Positions 17,524-26,653 of a stretch of DNA of 64,000 nt are shown piece by piece. The stretch is from Pseudomonadota bacterium (GTDB taxonomy: Bacteria > Desulfobacterota > Binatia > Binatales > Binataceae): assembly GCA_021324885.1 (NCBI GenBank), contig JAJPIF010000025.1, positions 296,713 through 360,712 on the forward strand. Reading direction: 5' to 3'. The position numbers were made by a program, and so were the translations under genes. Under the pieces are notes generated by a model that ran no database searches, was not told the origin of the DNA, and was given only the letters and a program-made list of their open reading frames with translations. How positions within the stretch are numbered: position 1 is the stretch's first letter; every line of letters begins with the position of its first letter.

Positions 17524-17603
17524 ACACATTGATCGGACGCTTTGGGCAGACTGGAAAGCGCGGGCCCACCAGCCAGGGATGTTAAAAGGAAGACCCCCTC
17601 AGC

Positions 17604-18983
17604 TTATTCTTGGCCTTCGTCGGGATTGCGTGGGGGTTGCGGCTTGGCGCGCGCGCGGATTTGCCTTGCCGCTTCGACCCATTGGCGGATACGCGCTTCG
17701 TAACCCCGCTCCGAAGGCTGGTAGTAGCGTCGATTCAGAAGTTCCTCGGGTAAATAGTCCTGTTCTGTTAGCGCACCTTCGTAATCGTGCGGATAGCGGT
17801 AGCCCTCGCCGTAGCCCAGCTCCTTCATCAGCGGCGTCGGCGCGTTGCGGATATGCATCGGAACCGGCAACGCGCCCAGCTTGCGTACGTCTTCGCGCGC
17901 GGCGAGCATCGCGCGGTACGACGCGTTGGATTTCGGCGCGCTGGCCAGATAGGTCACACCCTGCGCCAGCGGAATCACGCCCTCGGGCAAACCCACGAAC
18001 TCGACCGCATCCTTGACCGACGTCGCGACCATCAGCGCACGCGGGTCCGCATTGCCAACGTCCTCGGCGGCAAAGATCACCATCCGGCGCGCGACAAACA
18101 TCGGGTCCTCGCCCGCCTCGATCATCCGCATCATCCAATACAAGGCCGCATCGGGGTCGCTGCCGCGCATGCTTTTGATGAAAGCGGAGATTACGTTGTA
18201 ATGCTCCTCGCCGGCACGATCGTAGATCAGCGCCTTGTGCTGCGTGGCCTCGCGCACATGATCTGCCGTGATACTCTGTGAGCCCGCCTGCCGCGCCAGT
18301 TCGGCCGCGATTTCAAGCGCATTGAGCGCCTTGCGCGCGTCGCCGCCGGCCTGCCCGATCAGTTCGGCCATCGCGCGATCATCAAGAGCCAGCTTGAAGT
18401 TGCCCAGACCGCGTTCCGAATCGCCCAGCGCGCGCTTAATCAGTACCGCGAGGTCGGCCTCAGCCAGCGGATGGAGCACCAGCACCTTGGTGCGCGAGAG
18501 CAGCGGTCCGATTACTTCGAAGGACGGATTTTCGGTGGTCGCGCCGATCAGCGTGATAAGCCCGCTTTCCACGTGCGGCAGGAAGGCGTCCTGCTGCGCG
18601 CGGTTCCATCGATGGATCTCGTCGACGAACAGCACCGTGCGCTGGCCATCGGCCGCGAGCTGGCGGCGCGCAAGCTCGATTATCTGGCGCAAATCGGCGA
18701 CGCCCGAAAGCACCGCCGAGATTGATTTGAAGACCGCCCCCGAACTGTCAGCGACCAGGCGGGCCAGCGTGGTTTTGCCGCTGCCCGGCGGACCCCACAG
18801 AATGATCGAATGAAGCACGCCCGACGCCGCCATCTGGGTCAGCAGCCGGCCGGGGCCGAGCAGGTGCTCCTGGCCGACCAGCTCATCCAGCGAGCGCGGA
18901 CGCATCCGCTCCGCCAGCGGTTGTCCGCGCGGCGGCTTGGTGGGAAAAAGACTGGCCTGCTGCTGCGCTCTACGCGACGTCAT
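17604..18983 (-). CDS. rarA: Replication-associated recombination ATPase RarA (MgsA)
   Basis: A 459-residue AAA+ ATPase related to clamp loaders and RuvB, acting at stalled replication forks. The N-terminus carries LAERMRPRSLDELVGQEHLL, Walker A GPPGSGKTT, Walker B VLFVDEIHRW and sensor 1 LIGATTENPSFE. The C-terminal tetramerisation region includes KSMRGSDPDAALYWMMRM and the ending DYLPEELLNRRYYQP, all standard. Length and motifs are complete. It is convergent with the lipid fusion gene and stands as a single gene. The ATG at 18981-18983 is the natural start. Confidence 0.97.
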   Translation of the reverse strand: MTSRRAQQQASLFPTKPPRGQPLAERMRPRSLDELVGQEHLLGPGRLLTQMAASGVLHSIILWGPPGSGKTTLARLVADSSGAVFKSISAVLSGVADLRQIIELARRQLAADGQRTVLFVDEIHRWNRAQQDAFLPHVESGLITLIGATTENPSFEVIGPLLSRTKVLVLHPLAEADLAVLIKRALGDSERGLGNFKLALDDRAMAELIGQAGGDARKALNALEIAAELARQAGSQSITADHVREATQHKALIYDRAGEEHYNVISAFIKSMRGSDPDAALYWMMRMIEAGEDPMFVARRMVIFAAEDVGNADPRALMVATSVKDAVEFVGLPEGVIPLAQGVTYLASAPKSNASYRAMLAAREDVRKLGALPVPMHIRNAPTPLMKELGYGEGYRYPHDYEGALTEQDYLPEELLNRRYYQPSERGYEARIRQWVEAARQIRARAKPQPPRNPDEGQE

Positions 18984-19125
18984 AACAATCAGGTTAGCAC
19001 AGCAAGGCTGCAGTTCAGATCTGCGGCCGCACGCATGAAATCATGAAACTCCTATTCCCTTTCCTGGTGGAGTAACCTTGCGGCAGGAATCGAAGAGCCA
19101 ATTTTACGGTCGCATGGAGAATGAA

Positions 19126-19542
19126 ATGACGCAACTAAACGATTTTAACCAGCGCGTAATCGATGAATTCTGCAGGAACGGGGGCAAGGTCGGCGGCCAG
19201 TTCGCCAACGCGCCGCTTTTGCTCTTGACCACCACCGGCGCGAAGACCGGACGTTCACTGACCAAACCGCTCGCCTACACCATAGACGGCGACAAAATCG
19301 TGATAATCGCCTCTTATGCCGGGGCGCCAAAAAATCCCGCATGGTTCAACAACATCGTTGCCAACCCCGTGGTCACGGTCGAGCTGGGCGTGGAGCGTTT
19401 TCAGGCTCACGCCAGGGTGGTAACCGGAGCGGAGCGCCAGCGGCTTTACGACAACCAGGCCAGCCAGATGGCGATATTTGCCGACTATCAAAAGAAAACC
19501 ACGCGCGAGATCCCGGTCGTGGTGCTGGAACGGATCTCCTGA
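19126..19542 (+). CDS. Deazaflavin (F420)-dependent nitroreductase family protein
   Basis: A 138-residue protein of the DDN/Rv3547-like family (DUF385), a split-barrel fold that uses reduced F420. The conserved block APLLLLTTTGAKTGRS and the segment NPAWFNNIVANPVVTVELG are diagnostic. Members reduce quinones, nitroimidazoles or fatty-acid double bonds; some bind FMN or haem instead. Two upstream starts exist (TTG 19078 and ATG 19114), but GGAGA at 19116-19120 sits 5 bases before the ATG at 19126, where family similarity begins. It is followed by an aldo/keto reductase. Confidence 0.88.
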   Translation: MTQLNDFNQRVIDEFCRNGGKVGGQFANAPLLLLTTTGAKTGRSLTKPLAYTIDGDKIVIIASYAGAPKNPAWFNNIVANPVVTVELGVERFQAHARVVTGAERQRLYDNQASQMAIFADYQKKTTREIPVVVLERIS

Positions 19543-19620
19543 ACGCATTTCGAGACGCCATGCGATCGCTGGAGCGTTCGCGCCGTTTGACATTTTTGAC
19601 GCCGTGGGTAGGTTGCCCCC

Positions 19621-20649
19621 ATGAAATACACGAAATTGGGCAGAACCGGTCTGACCGTATCGCGGCTGTGTCTGGGATGCGGCAGTTATGGAATCAAGTC
19701 GTGGCAGCCGTGGGTGTTGGAGGAGCAGGACGCGCGCGAGCACTACCAACATGCGCTGGAGAACGGGATCAATTTTTTCGATACCGCCGATATGTATTCC
19801 AACGGCGTCAGCGAGCAGATCACGGGCCGCTGCCTGCGCGAGATGGGACGGCGCGACGAACTGGTGATCGCGACCAAGGTCGGCGGCGCCATGAGCACGG
19901 GACCCAACGGCTCGGGGCTTGGCCGCAAACATATCATTGCCGCCTGCGACGCCTCGCTGCGACGGCTGGGAATGGATTACATCGACCTGTATCAAATTCA
20001 TGGCTGGGATTTGTCAACGCCGCTGGAGGAAACCCTGGAAGCGCTCGACTCCGTGGTGCGCGCCGGCAAGGTCCGCTATCTGGGCGTCAGCAATACCAGC
20101 GCATGGATGCTGGCCAAGTCGCTGTTTGTCGCCCGCGAGCACGGATGGCATCGATTCGTGTCCGTGCAGAATCACTACAATTTGATCTATCGCGAGGACG
20201 AGCGCGAGGTTATTCCGCTGTGCATCGATCAGGGTGTCGGGCTGATTCCATGGCGTCCGCTGGCGCGCGGATTTCTGACCCGCAATCGCGACCGCAGCGG
20301 CAAGGCGCTGCGCCTGCGCGCGCAGAGCGATCCGCTGGCGGAATGCTATCGTCCAGACGATTACGATATGGTGGACGCGATCGCCAGTATCGCTGAGAAG
20401 CGCGGCGTAGCGCCCGCCGTGGTCGCGCTCGCCTGGCTGCTCCAAACTCCGGGAATGACGGCGCCCATTATCGGGGCCACCAAAAAAAGCCACATCGACG
20501 ACGCCCTCAAGGCGCTCGACTTCCAATTGACGCCAGAAGAAGTAGCCAGCCTCGAGGAGCCGTATCAGCCTCATCCCGACGCCATGGAACTGATCCATCG
20601 CAACGCCATGCGCCATCTGAATCAGGGCGCTGGCGCCGCCCCGCGCTGA
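19621..20649 (+). CDS. Aldo/keto reductase
   Basis: A 342-residue NADPH-dependent (beta/alpha)8-barrel oxidoreductase. The N-terminus MKYTKLGRTGLTVSRLCLG and the catalytic set are complete: Asp and Tyr in FFDTADMYSNG, Lys in VIATKVGG and His in YQIHGWD. The cofactor-binding C-terminus includes the IIGATKKSHIDDALKAL segment. It resembles the YajO/Tas-like, potassium-channel-beta group of AKRs, which act on a broad range of aldehydes and ketones. It starts 78 bases after the nitroreductase-like gene on the same strand, so co-transcription is possible. It converges with the ThDP enzyme. Confidence 0.95.
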   Translation: MKYTKLGRTGLTVSRLCLGCGSYGIKSWQPWVLEEQDAREHYQHALENGINFFDTADMYSNGVSEQITGRCLREMGRRDELVIATKVGGAMSTGPNGSGLGRKHIIAACDASLRRLGMDYIDLYQIHGWDLSTPLEETLEALDSVVRAGKVRYLGVSNTSAWMLAKSLFVAREHGWHRFVSVQNHYNLIYREDEREVIPLCIDQGVGLIPWRPLARGFLTRNRDRSGKALRLRAQSDPLAECYRPDDYDMVDAIASIAEKRGVAPAVVALAWLLQTPGMTAPIIGATKKSHIDDALKALDFQLTPEEVASLEEPYQPHPDAMELIHRNAMRHLNQGAGAAPR

Positions 20650-20671
20650 AGGAGGAGGGGAAGAGAAGTAA

Positions 20672-20716
20672 GTCAGAGAAAGACAGAAGACTGTATAGAT
20701 TTTTCCGCTCTCTGAC
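20672..20716. terminator. Candidate bidirectional terminator
   Basis: GTCAGAGA and TCTCTGAC form exact 8-base arms 29 bases apart between convergent genes, and purine-rich and pyrimidine-rich flanks extend the pairing imperfectly. A TTTTT run lies inside the loop side rather than after the stem, so this is only a candidate. Confidence 0.35.
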
Positions 20717-20751
20717 TCCCCTTCCCTCTCACTCCTTTTCCTGATGTTCCA

Positions 20752-22407
20752 TCAGTAGCCGGCAAAGCCCATGTTGGTGGTGGCTTGCGCGTCGGGATCG
20801 GTGCAGACGTTGACTACCGCGGGCTTGCCGCTGTTGATCGCGCGCTCGATCGCCGGCCGGATCTGATCCGGCTTTTCGACGAATTCGCCGTAGCCGCCGA
20901 ACGCTTCCATCATCTTGTCGTAACGCAGCCATCCGAGATCGCGTCCGACGTTGCCGCTCTTGACACCCGCCGCCGCCCATCCGGTCTGATGCGAGGTGAA
21001 TCCGCCGTTATTCGAGATTACCACGACTATCGGCAGGTTATGCCGGACGGCGGTCTCCACCTCCATCCCGTTCCAGCCGAAAGCGCCGTCGCCCGAAAGC
21101 ACCACCACCAAACGATCGGGAGCAGCCGCTTTGGCCCCGACGCCGAACGGGATGCCGACGCCCATGCATCCGTGAGGCCCCGCGTTGATGCTGGTGCCGG
21201 GCGCGTAGATTGGAATCGATTGCCGCGCGAAGTTCAGGATCTCGTGTCCGTCGACCACCAGGATCGTGTCGCGCGTGATGAGGTCGCGCACTTCCTTGCA
21301 CAGGCGCAGCGGATGGATCGGGACCTTGTCAGAATGCAGCAAGGGCGTGTCGCGCTCCTGATTCGATCGCTGCTTGGCGGACAGGCGCGAGATCCACGGC
21401 GTTTCTTCGCGCGGACGGAATTTGCCGGCGGCGGCTTCGGTCAGTTGCCGGAGCACCAGTTTGGCGTCGCCGATTATACCAACATCGACACCGCGATTAT
21501 GCCCGAGTTCCTTGCCGTCGATATTGACATTGATGAACTTGGCGTCGGCATTGAAACGCGGCGGGCGCAAAAACGTGAGCATCGAGTTGGCCCGCGCGCC
21601 GATCACCAGGACCACGTCGGCTTCGCGAAACGCCGTCGAGCGCGCCGCCGGGAACGATCGCGGATGGTCCTCCGGCACCACGCCGCGGCCCTGCGGTGTG
21701 GTCCAGAACGGAATTCCGGTGGCGTCAACGAAACGGCGCATCTCCTCGCCTGCGCCTGACCACAGCACTCCACTGCCGCTGACGATGATCGGCCGCTCGG
21801 CCTGCTGCAAAATTTCGATGGCCTTGTCAATCAAATCCGGATCGCCCGCCGGCCGCGAATCGACGCGGTACTTGGTCGGCCAGTACAGTCGTTCGGTGTC
21901 TACCGGAGTGGCCAGGATATCTCCGGGCAGATCGAGGTAAATCGGTCCCTTCTTACCGTCCATCGCTTCGCGAAAGGCCAGGCTGATGTATTCCGGAATG
22001 CGCGACGCGATATCGACCCGGTAAGCCGCCTTGACCACCGGCCGCATCATCGAAACCTGATCCATCTCCTGGAACGTTTCCATGGTGGTGCCGCGCATCG
22101 GCGCCGACCCGCCGATCGCGATAATCGGGCTGGCATCGCCCCATGCGTTGGCCAGGCCGGTCACGGCGTTGGCAGTGCCCGGACCCGAAGGGGTAATGCA
22201 AATGCCGGGTTTGCCGGTGACGCGCGAGTAAGCATGGGCCATCATCGCGGCCGCCTGCTCATGGCGCACATAGATTCCCTTCATGCCCAATTCCAGGCAG
22301 GCCCCGGCCGTACCGCTGGTCGGTCCGCCCATCATGAAAAAGAAGGTGTCAACGCCTTCATTTTTGAAGCATTGCGCGATTATCTGTTCGCCGCGTATTT
22401 TTGCCAT
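20752..22407 (-). CDS. Thiamine diphosphate-dependent enzyme (acetolactate synthase-like)
   Basis: A 551-residue ThDP enzyme with the three-domain POX/ALS layout. The N-terminal pyrimidine-binding domain has the cofactor-activating glutamate in VRHEQAAAMMAHAYSR. The middle domain resembles acetolactate synthase, and the C-terminal domain has the ThDP/Mg motif from GDGAFGWNG to NNGG. A TPSGPGTANAVTGLANAW segment is typical. No small regulatory subunit gene or other branched-chain genes are nearby, so oxalyl-CoA decarboxylase, 2-hydroxyacyl-CoA lyase or another decarboxylase activity is as likely as acetolactate synthesis. The ATG at 22405-22407 with GAGG upstream is preferred over the longer frame. 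Confidence 0.9.
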   Translation of the reverse strand: MAKIRGEQIIAQCFKNEGVDTFFFMMGGPTSGTAGACLELGMKGIYVRHEQAAAMMAHAYSRVTGKPGICITPSGPGTANAVTGLANAWGDASPIIAIGGSAPMRGTTMETFQEMDQVSMMRPVVKAAYRVDIASRIPEYISLAFREAMDGKKGPIYLDLPGDILATPVDTERLYWPTKYRVDSRPAGDPDLIDKAIEILQQAERPIIVSGSGVLWSGAGEEMRRFVDATGIPFWTTPQGRGVVPEDHPRSFPAARSTAFREADVVLVIGARANSMLTFLRPPRFNADAKFINVNIDGKELGHNRGVDVGIIGDAKLVLRQLTEAAAGKFRPREETPWISRLSAKQRSNQERDTPLLHSDKVPIHPLRLCKEVRDLITRDTILVVDGHEILNFARQSIPIYAPGTSINAGPHGCMGVGIPFGVGAKAAAPDRLVVVLSGDGAFGWNGMEVETAVRHNLPIVVVISNNGGFTSHQTGWAAAGVKSGNVGRDLGWLRYDKMMEAFGGYGEFVEKPDQIRPAIERAINSGKPAVVNVCTDPDAQATTNMGFAGY

Positions 22408-22560
22408 CGCTGTTTCGCCTCTTTCAAAAAACTTTCCACTGAAATGACGCCGGGACGCCATTGTTTCCGCGCTGCTGCAATAGCACGGAATGCCTGCAAA
22501 AGGGAAAGCAGGCTTTGCCTCGCGCCCTTAACGGAGCGAGTCTTTGGTCGCCCTGCCCCG

Positions 22561-23841
22561 CTATCGCCGGAACAGTCCCGCGCCCAGCGGCAGACCGAGC
22601 AGATAGCGCCGGATCCAGTCCAACGCCACCTGCGAGGCCAGGGTCTTGATCCAGTCGCGCGTCCCGCCCATCCGGTAGCTGCGCGCGAATTGGACGCCGT
22701 CAGCCACGAGGGCAATATTGACCGTGCCGACCGGCTTTTCGGGCGTGCCGCCGCCGGGACCAGCGATTCCCGAAGTGGCCAGGCCGATATCGGCGCCAAT
22801 TGCTTTGCGTACGCCGGCAGCCATCTCCAGCACGCATTGCTCGCTCACGGCGCCATGGTTCTTGAGCGTCTGCTCGCTGACACCCAACAGCTTCATCTTC
22901 GATTCGTTGGAATACGTCACCAAATCGGCCAGCAAATAATTGGAGGCTCCGGCGACATTGGTGATGCGATGGCCGATCTGGCCGCCGGTGCAGGATTCCG
23001 CAATCGCCAGCGTCAGGTGCCGCTCGGTGAGCAGGCGTCCGACCACCTGCTCCATCGTAACGTCGCCTTCGCCATAGACGAATTCGGAAATTTTCTCGCG
23101 CACGCGCTGAACCAGTTCATCCAGCCGCGCCTGCGCTTCCCCGGGAAGACCCTCAACCGATACCCGCAACGAGATTTGCGGAAAGCTGGCACGAAATGAA
23201 ACGCGCGCTTCCTCAGGCTTGATCAAACCTGCAACCGCTTCGTCGAGCCCCGATTCGCTGATTCCATAGGTTTGGAAGGTGTGGCTCAGATGGACTTTGT
23301 CATGGCCGCGGCTGGCGACCAGCCAGGGCATGACCGTTTCCTCCATCATCGGTTTCATCTCGCGCGGAACCCCGGGCAGCACGACCAGATGAGTGGTATG
23401 GTCCTTCTGTTCCACGGCCATGCGGAACCCCGGCGCCGTGCCCAGCGCGTTGGGAATAATGACCGCGGTCTCAGGGAACATCGCCTGCTTGAGATTATTC
23501 TCCGGCATCCTGCGCCCGCCGGAGGCGAACAGCCGGCGCATCTTGTCCGCCGTCTCATTGTCGAACCACAATTTTTTCCCGGTCAGGCGCGCGACGGTTT
23601 CGGTTGTCAGGTCGTCGGCGGTCGGTCCGATTCCGCCGGTCGAGATCACGACGTCCGCGCGTTCCATCGCGGTCTTCCATGCCCATTCCAGCCGCTCCGG
23701 ATCGTCGCCGACGGTGATGATGCCGGCCAGGTCCAATCCGATTTCCTGCAGCTTGTCGGCGAGGTAGTTGGAGTTGGTGTCGACGACCTTGCCAGTGGTC
23801 AATTCGTCGCCGGTGGAAAGGATGAACGCGCGTTGAATCAT
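22561..23841 (-). CDS. cinA: CinA family protein (MoCF-like domain plus NMN deamidase domain)
   Basis: A 426-residue two-domain CinA. The N-terminal COG1058 domain begins RAFILSTGDELTTGKVVDTN and includes STGGIGPTADDLT. The C-terminal nicotinamide-mononucleotide deamidase domain has IAESCTGGQIGHRIT and SGIAGPGGGTPEKPVGTV. The protein salvages the NMN released by DNA ligase and may hydrolyse ADP-ribose. It is 10 bases downstream of pgpA on the same strand, a common gene pair, so the two are almost certainly co-transcribed. Length and motifs are complete. Confidence 0.95.
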   Translation of the reverse strand: MIQRAFILSTGDELTTGKVVDTNSNYLADKLQEIGLDLAGIITVGDDPERLEWAWKTAMERADVVISTGGIGPTADDLTTETVARLTGKKLWFDNETADKMRRLFASGGRRMPENNLKQAMFPETAVIIPNALGTAPGFRMAVEQKDHTTHLVVLPGVPREMKPMMEETVMPWLVASRGHDKVHLSHTFQTYGISESGLDEAVAGLIKPEEARVSFRASFPQISLRVSVEGLPGEAQARLDELVQRVREKISEFVYGEGDVTMEQVVGRLLTERHLTLAIAESCTGGQIGHRITNVAGASNYLLADLVTYSNESKMKLLGVSEQTLKNHGAVSEQCVLEMAAGVRKAIGADIGLATSGIAGPGGGTPEKPVGTVNIALVADGVQFARSYRMGGTRDWIKTLASQVALDWIRRYLLGLPLGAGLFRR

Positions 23842-23851
23842 AGCTTCTCCG

Positions 23852-24364
23852 TCACAGTATCAGGTGCGCCACCAGGCGCAGCACGATATTGGCATAGACC
23901 GCCGCGGCCAAATCGTCCAGCATCACACCCGGCCCGCCGCGCACTTGTTGGTCGAAAAAGTTGGCCGGCGGTAGTTTAGCAATATCAAACACCCTGAACA
24001 GTCCGAACCCAATCAGCAGATGGATCCAGTCGAGGGGATTGAAAAACATCGTGGCCACCATCCCCAGGATTTCGTCCAGGACTATATGCGGACTGTCGTG
24101 CTCGCCCAAAACCTCCTGGGCGCGCTGGGCAATCCAGCAGGCGAGGATAAAGGCGGCGGCGAAAATTATCATCGCCAGCGCCGCATGACCGCGCGCATAG
24201 CGCAGCAGGCTGCACGCTGCCGCCATCCCGACTACCGAACCGGCGGTGCCAGGAGCGATGGGCACGAATCCCGCGCCTGCTCCGGTGGCAATAAAGATAA
24301 TCACAGCACGCCACACACAGCGGCTCAAACGGCGAGTTTCAACTGGCGCGGCGGCGCAGGTCAA
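23852..24364 (-). CDS. pgpA: Phosphatidylglycerophosphatase A
   Basis: A membrane phosphatase that removes phosphate from phosphatidylglycerol phosphate, the last step to phosphatidylglycerol. The 170-residue frame has GAGFVPIAPGTAGS near the N-terminus, three to four hydrophobic segments, IVLDEILGM carrying the conserved acidic residues and the FRVFDIAKLPP block. The frame opens with TTG at 24364; a GTG 17 codons later (VWRAVIIF) is an alternative start and would shorten the N-terminal tail to the family norm. It precedes cinA by 10 bases. Start position is the only doubtful point. Confidence 0.9.
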   Translation of the reverse strand: MTCAAAPVETRRLSRCVWRAVIIFIATGAGAGFVPIAPGTAGSVVGMAAACSLLRYARGHAALAMIIFAAAFILACWIAQRAQEVLGEHDSPHIVLDEILGMVATMFFNPLDWIHLLIGFGLFRVFDIAKLPPANFFDQQVRGGPGVMLDDLAAAVYANIVLRLVAHLIL

Positions 24365-24398
24365 TCAGCCAAACCCTCGCGTGGTCCGAGCGGGCGCA

Positions 24399-25223
24399 TT
24401 ACTCCGCCCGTAGCGGCATCGGCGGCTCCTCGACCTGCAATTCGACGCGCACTACTCCCGGCACGCGGCGCACGATCGATCCGGCCAGCTCGTCCCATGG
24501 CGGAACCAGCGCCGAACTCTTCAGCATCACGATTCCGCTGCGCGCCTCGACGTCGATCGGGGCGTGACCCATCTTGGGATGGGCGAGCAGAGCGGCCCGG
24601 ACCTGGGCCGCCAGCGACGCGTCCTTCAGCGCCTGCGCAGAGCGTTGATCGGCCTCGCGATCGATCGCCGAGGCGAGATCGGCAATCATCGCGGCCAGCA
24701 ACGGCAGCGGGCGCGCCGACGTGTTAACGATCAGGTCGTAATGACTGGCCTCTTCCAGATCCACCCCGAGCGAGCGCTGCACGCGGGCGCGGACTTCCTG
24801 GTCGTAATGGCGCACCCGGCGTTCGGCTGCCGACGCGTCGAGTCCCTCCGCTTTCATCACTTCCTGGACGCGAACATTGAGCGGGCTGACGGTTCTGATC
24901 CGCAAACCATGGCGGGTTTCGGGGGGAATCAGAAAAGGCACCGAGCGCCCCACCACCACGATATTGCAGCGGCTCATGTGTTTGAGGATGACGGCGCGAA
25001 AATAGCCGGCCAGCCGCACATTGTCGGTGGTCAGCCGTTCCCACCATCCGGGCTGGCGCTCGTCGAAGAGGCTGAAAACTTCCGGGGTGATGTTGTATTC
25101 GCGCGAGGCCTCGGCGGCAATCTCGTCCGGCCCCAGCAGGGGATAATGCAGCCTGGACGCCGTCAAGGCGCCAAGTTCCAGGCCACGCGAGCCTATTTTC
25201 TGGGCAATTGCGACTACCGCCAT
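24399..25223 (-). CDS. Cytidylate-kinase-like protein fused to a BON domain
   Basis: A 274-residue two-domain protein. Residues 1 to about 200 match the cytidylate-kinase-like family (Cytidylate_kin2), although the usual GxxGxGK P-loop is replaced by AQKIGSRGLELG. The region NIVVVGRSVPFLI followed by RIRTVSPLNVRVQEVM and the ending SHYDLIVNTS fit that family. Residues about 207-270 form a BON-type module: LAAQVRAALLAHP, then IDVEARSGIVMLKSS and VRRVPGVVRVELQ. BON domains usually bind phospholipid or occur in envelope and stress proteins. No signal peptide is present. The gene lies upstream of pgpA on the same strand, separated by 34 bases. Confidence 0.8.
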   Translation of the reverse strand: MAVVAIAQKIGSRGLELGALTASRLHYPLLGPDEIAAEASREYNITPEVFSLFDERQPGWWERLTTDNVRLAGYFRAVILKHMSRCNIVVVGRSVPFLIPPETRHGLRIRTVSPLNVRVQEVMKAEGLDASAAERRVRHYDQEVRARVQRSLGVDLEEASHYDLIVNTSARPLPLLAAMIADLASAIDREADQRSAQALKDASLAAQVRAALLAHPKMGHAPIDVEARSGIVMLKSSALVPPWDELAGSIVRRVPGVVRVELQVEEPPMPLRAE

Positions 25224-25482
25224 AGCGCATAGTCCCCCTGCTTGAATTCATCCCCGCGCTATCTTAGGACCATCCGGCCCCGATCCGCAAATCGCGCAAA
25301 TCCGATCATAATTTAAATCTTTAATTTCCAGCCGCAGCGCAAAAAATCGCAGCTTGAATTGGCGCGCGGATTCTGTTTGCGTGGCAGCACCAGTTTCGAA
25401 GCGGGCTTGCCAATGTGCCGGGGACCAGAAACATCCCCCAGGCCACGGGCAAGCGCCACCGGCTTTTGGAAAGAACACGGAG

Positions 25483-26607
25483 ATGGCTCAGAAAAAGAAT
25501 TCGAAGATGCTGACCGGGGCACCGATAAATCCCCAACCGGTGCGTGGCGACATGACCGCCGCCGACCTGATTGACAACGCCTTCCTCGCCTATAACGGCC
25601 GCCGCCTCAGGGAGGCATGCCGCCTGTTTGCCGAAAAGATGCTGGCCGACGACACCGTCGTGGGGATGAGCGTCACCGGCGCGCTCACCCCCGCCGGACT
25701 TGGCATGTCGTGCCTGATCCCGCTGATCGAGCACGGGTTTGTGGACTGGATGGTCTCGACCGGCGCCAACCTCTACCACGATACCCACTTCGGCCTGGGC
25801 CTCAAGATGTTCCAAGGCCGGGCCGAAGCCGACGATGTCGCGCTGCGCGAGGCTGGTGTCGTGCGTATTTATGACATTTTCTTTGACTATCACGTGCTGC
25901 TCTCCACCGACGCTTTCTTCCGCGAAATTGCGCGCCAGGAGGAATTCCAGCATTCGATGAGCAGCGCCGAGTTCCATTACCGCGCCGGCCGCTATGTCGC
26001 GGAACGCGAGCGCGTACTGAAGCTGTCGCGCCGATCGCTGCTGGCAGCGGCATATGAACACGCCCTGCCCATCTACACGTCGTCGCCCGGGGATTCGTCG
26101 ATCGGGATGAATCTGGCGCTGCTCGAACTGGAAGGCCATGCACTGCGGTTGGATCCGCTGACCGACGTCAACGAGACTGCAGCCATCGTGTACGGCGCCA
26201 AAAGCAAAGGGATGAAGAGCGCGGTTTTCATCCTGGGCGGCGGGTCACCCAAGAACTTCGTGCTGCAAACCGAGCCGCAAATCCAGGAAGTGATGGGGGT
26301 GGAAGAAAGCGGCCACGACTACTTCCTCCAGGTCACCGACGCCCGTCCCGACACGGGTGGATTATCCGGCGCTACGCCGTCAGAAGCGGTCAGTTGGGGG
26401 AAAATCGACCCCGCCAGACTGCCCGATTCCGTGGTCTGCTACGTCGATTCAACAGTCGCGCTGCCGCTGATCACGGCCTATGCGATGGCCAGGCGCAAAG
26501 CCCGCAGGCCCCGCCGCCTGTACGAGCAACGCGAGCGCCTGATGAACGAAATCGCTGCGGCATACGAGCTGGTACGCAAAAAGCGCCAAAAGAAAGGCCA
26601 ATCGTGA
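25483..26607 (+). CDS. Deoxyhypusine synthase-like protein
   Basis: A 374-residue member of the bacterial deoxyhypusine-synthase-like family. Conserved blocks include [38 protein letters not shown] and [10 protein letters not shown], whose lysine corresponds to the catalytic lysine that carries the aminobutyl group in true DHS. Bacteria lack eIF5A, so relatives make homospermidine-like or guanidino polyamines; the exact product here is unknown. The frame is open 43 codons further upstream, but the family N-terminus [16 protein letters not shown] follows the ATG at 25483, with GGAG just before it. The second ligase/acyltransferase gene follows 46 bases downstream. Confidence 0.9.
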   Translation: MAQKKNSKMLTGAPINPQPVRGDMTAADLIDNAFLAYNGRRLREACRLFAEKMLADDTVVGMSVTGALTPAGLGMSCLIPLIEHGFVDWMVSTGANLYHDTHFGLGLKMFQGRAEADDVALREAGVVRIYDIFFDYHVLLSTDAFFREIARQEEFQHSMSSAEFHYRAGRYVAERERVLKLSRRSLLAAAYEHALPIYTSSPGDSSIGMNLALLELEGHALRLDPLTDVNETAAIVYGAKSKGMKSAVFILGGGSPKNFVLQTEPQIQEVMGVEESGHDYFLQVTDARPDTGGLSGATPSEAVSWGKIDPARLPDSVVCYVDSTVALPLITAYAMARRKARRPRRLYEQRERLMNEIAAAYELVRKKRQKKGQS

Positions 26608-26653
26608 TGAAGCCGTTCTCTCTCCCACATTCAGCCGTGAGACAAGGAACACA

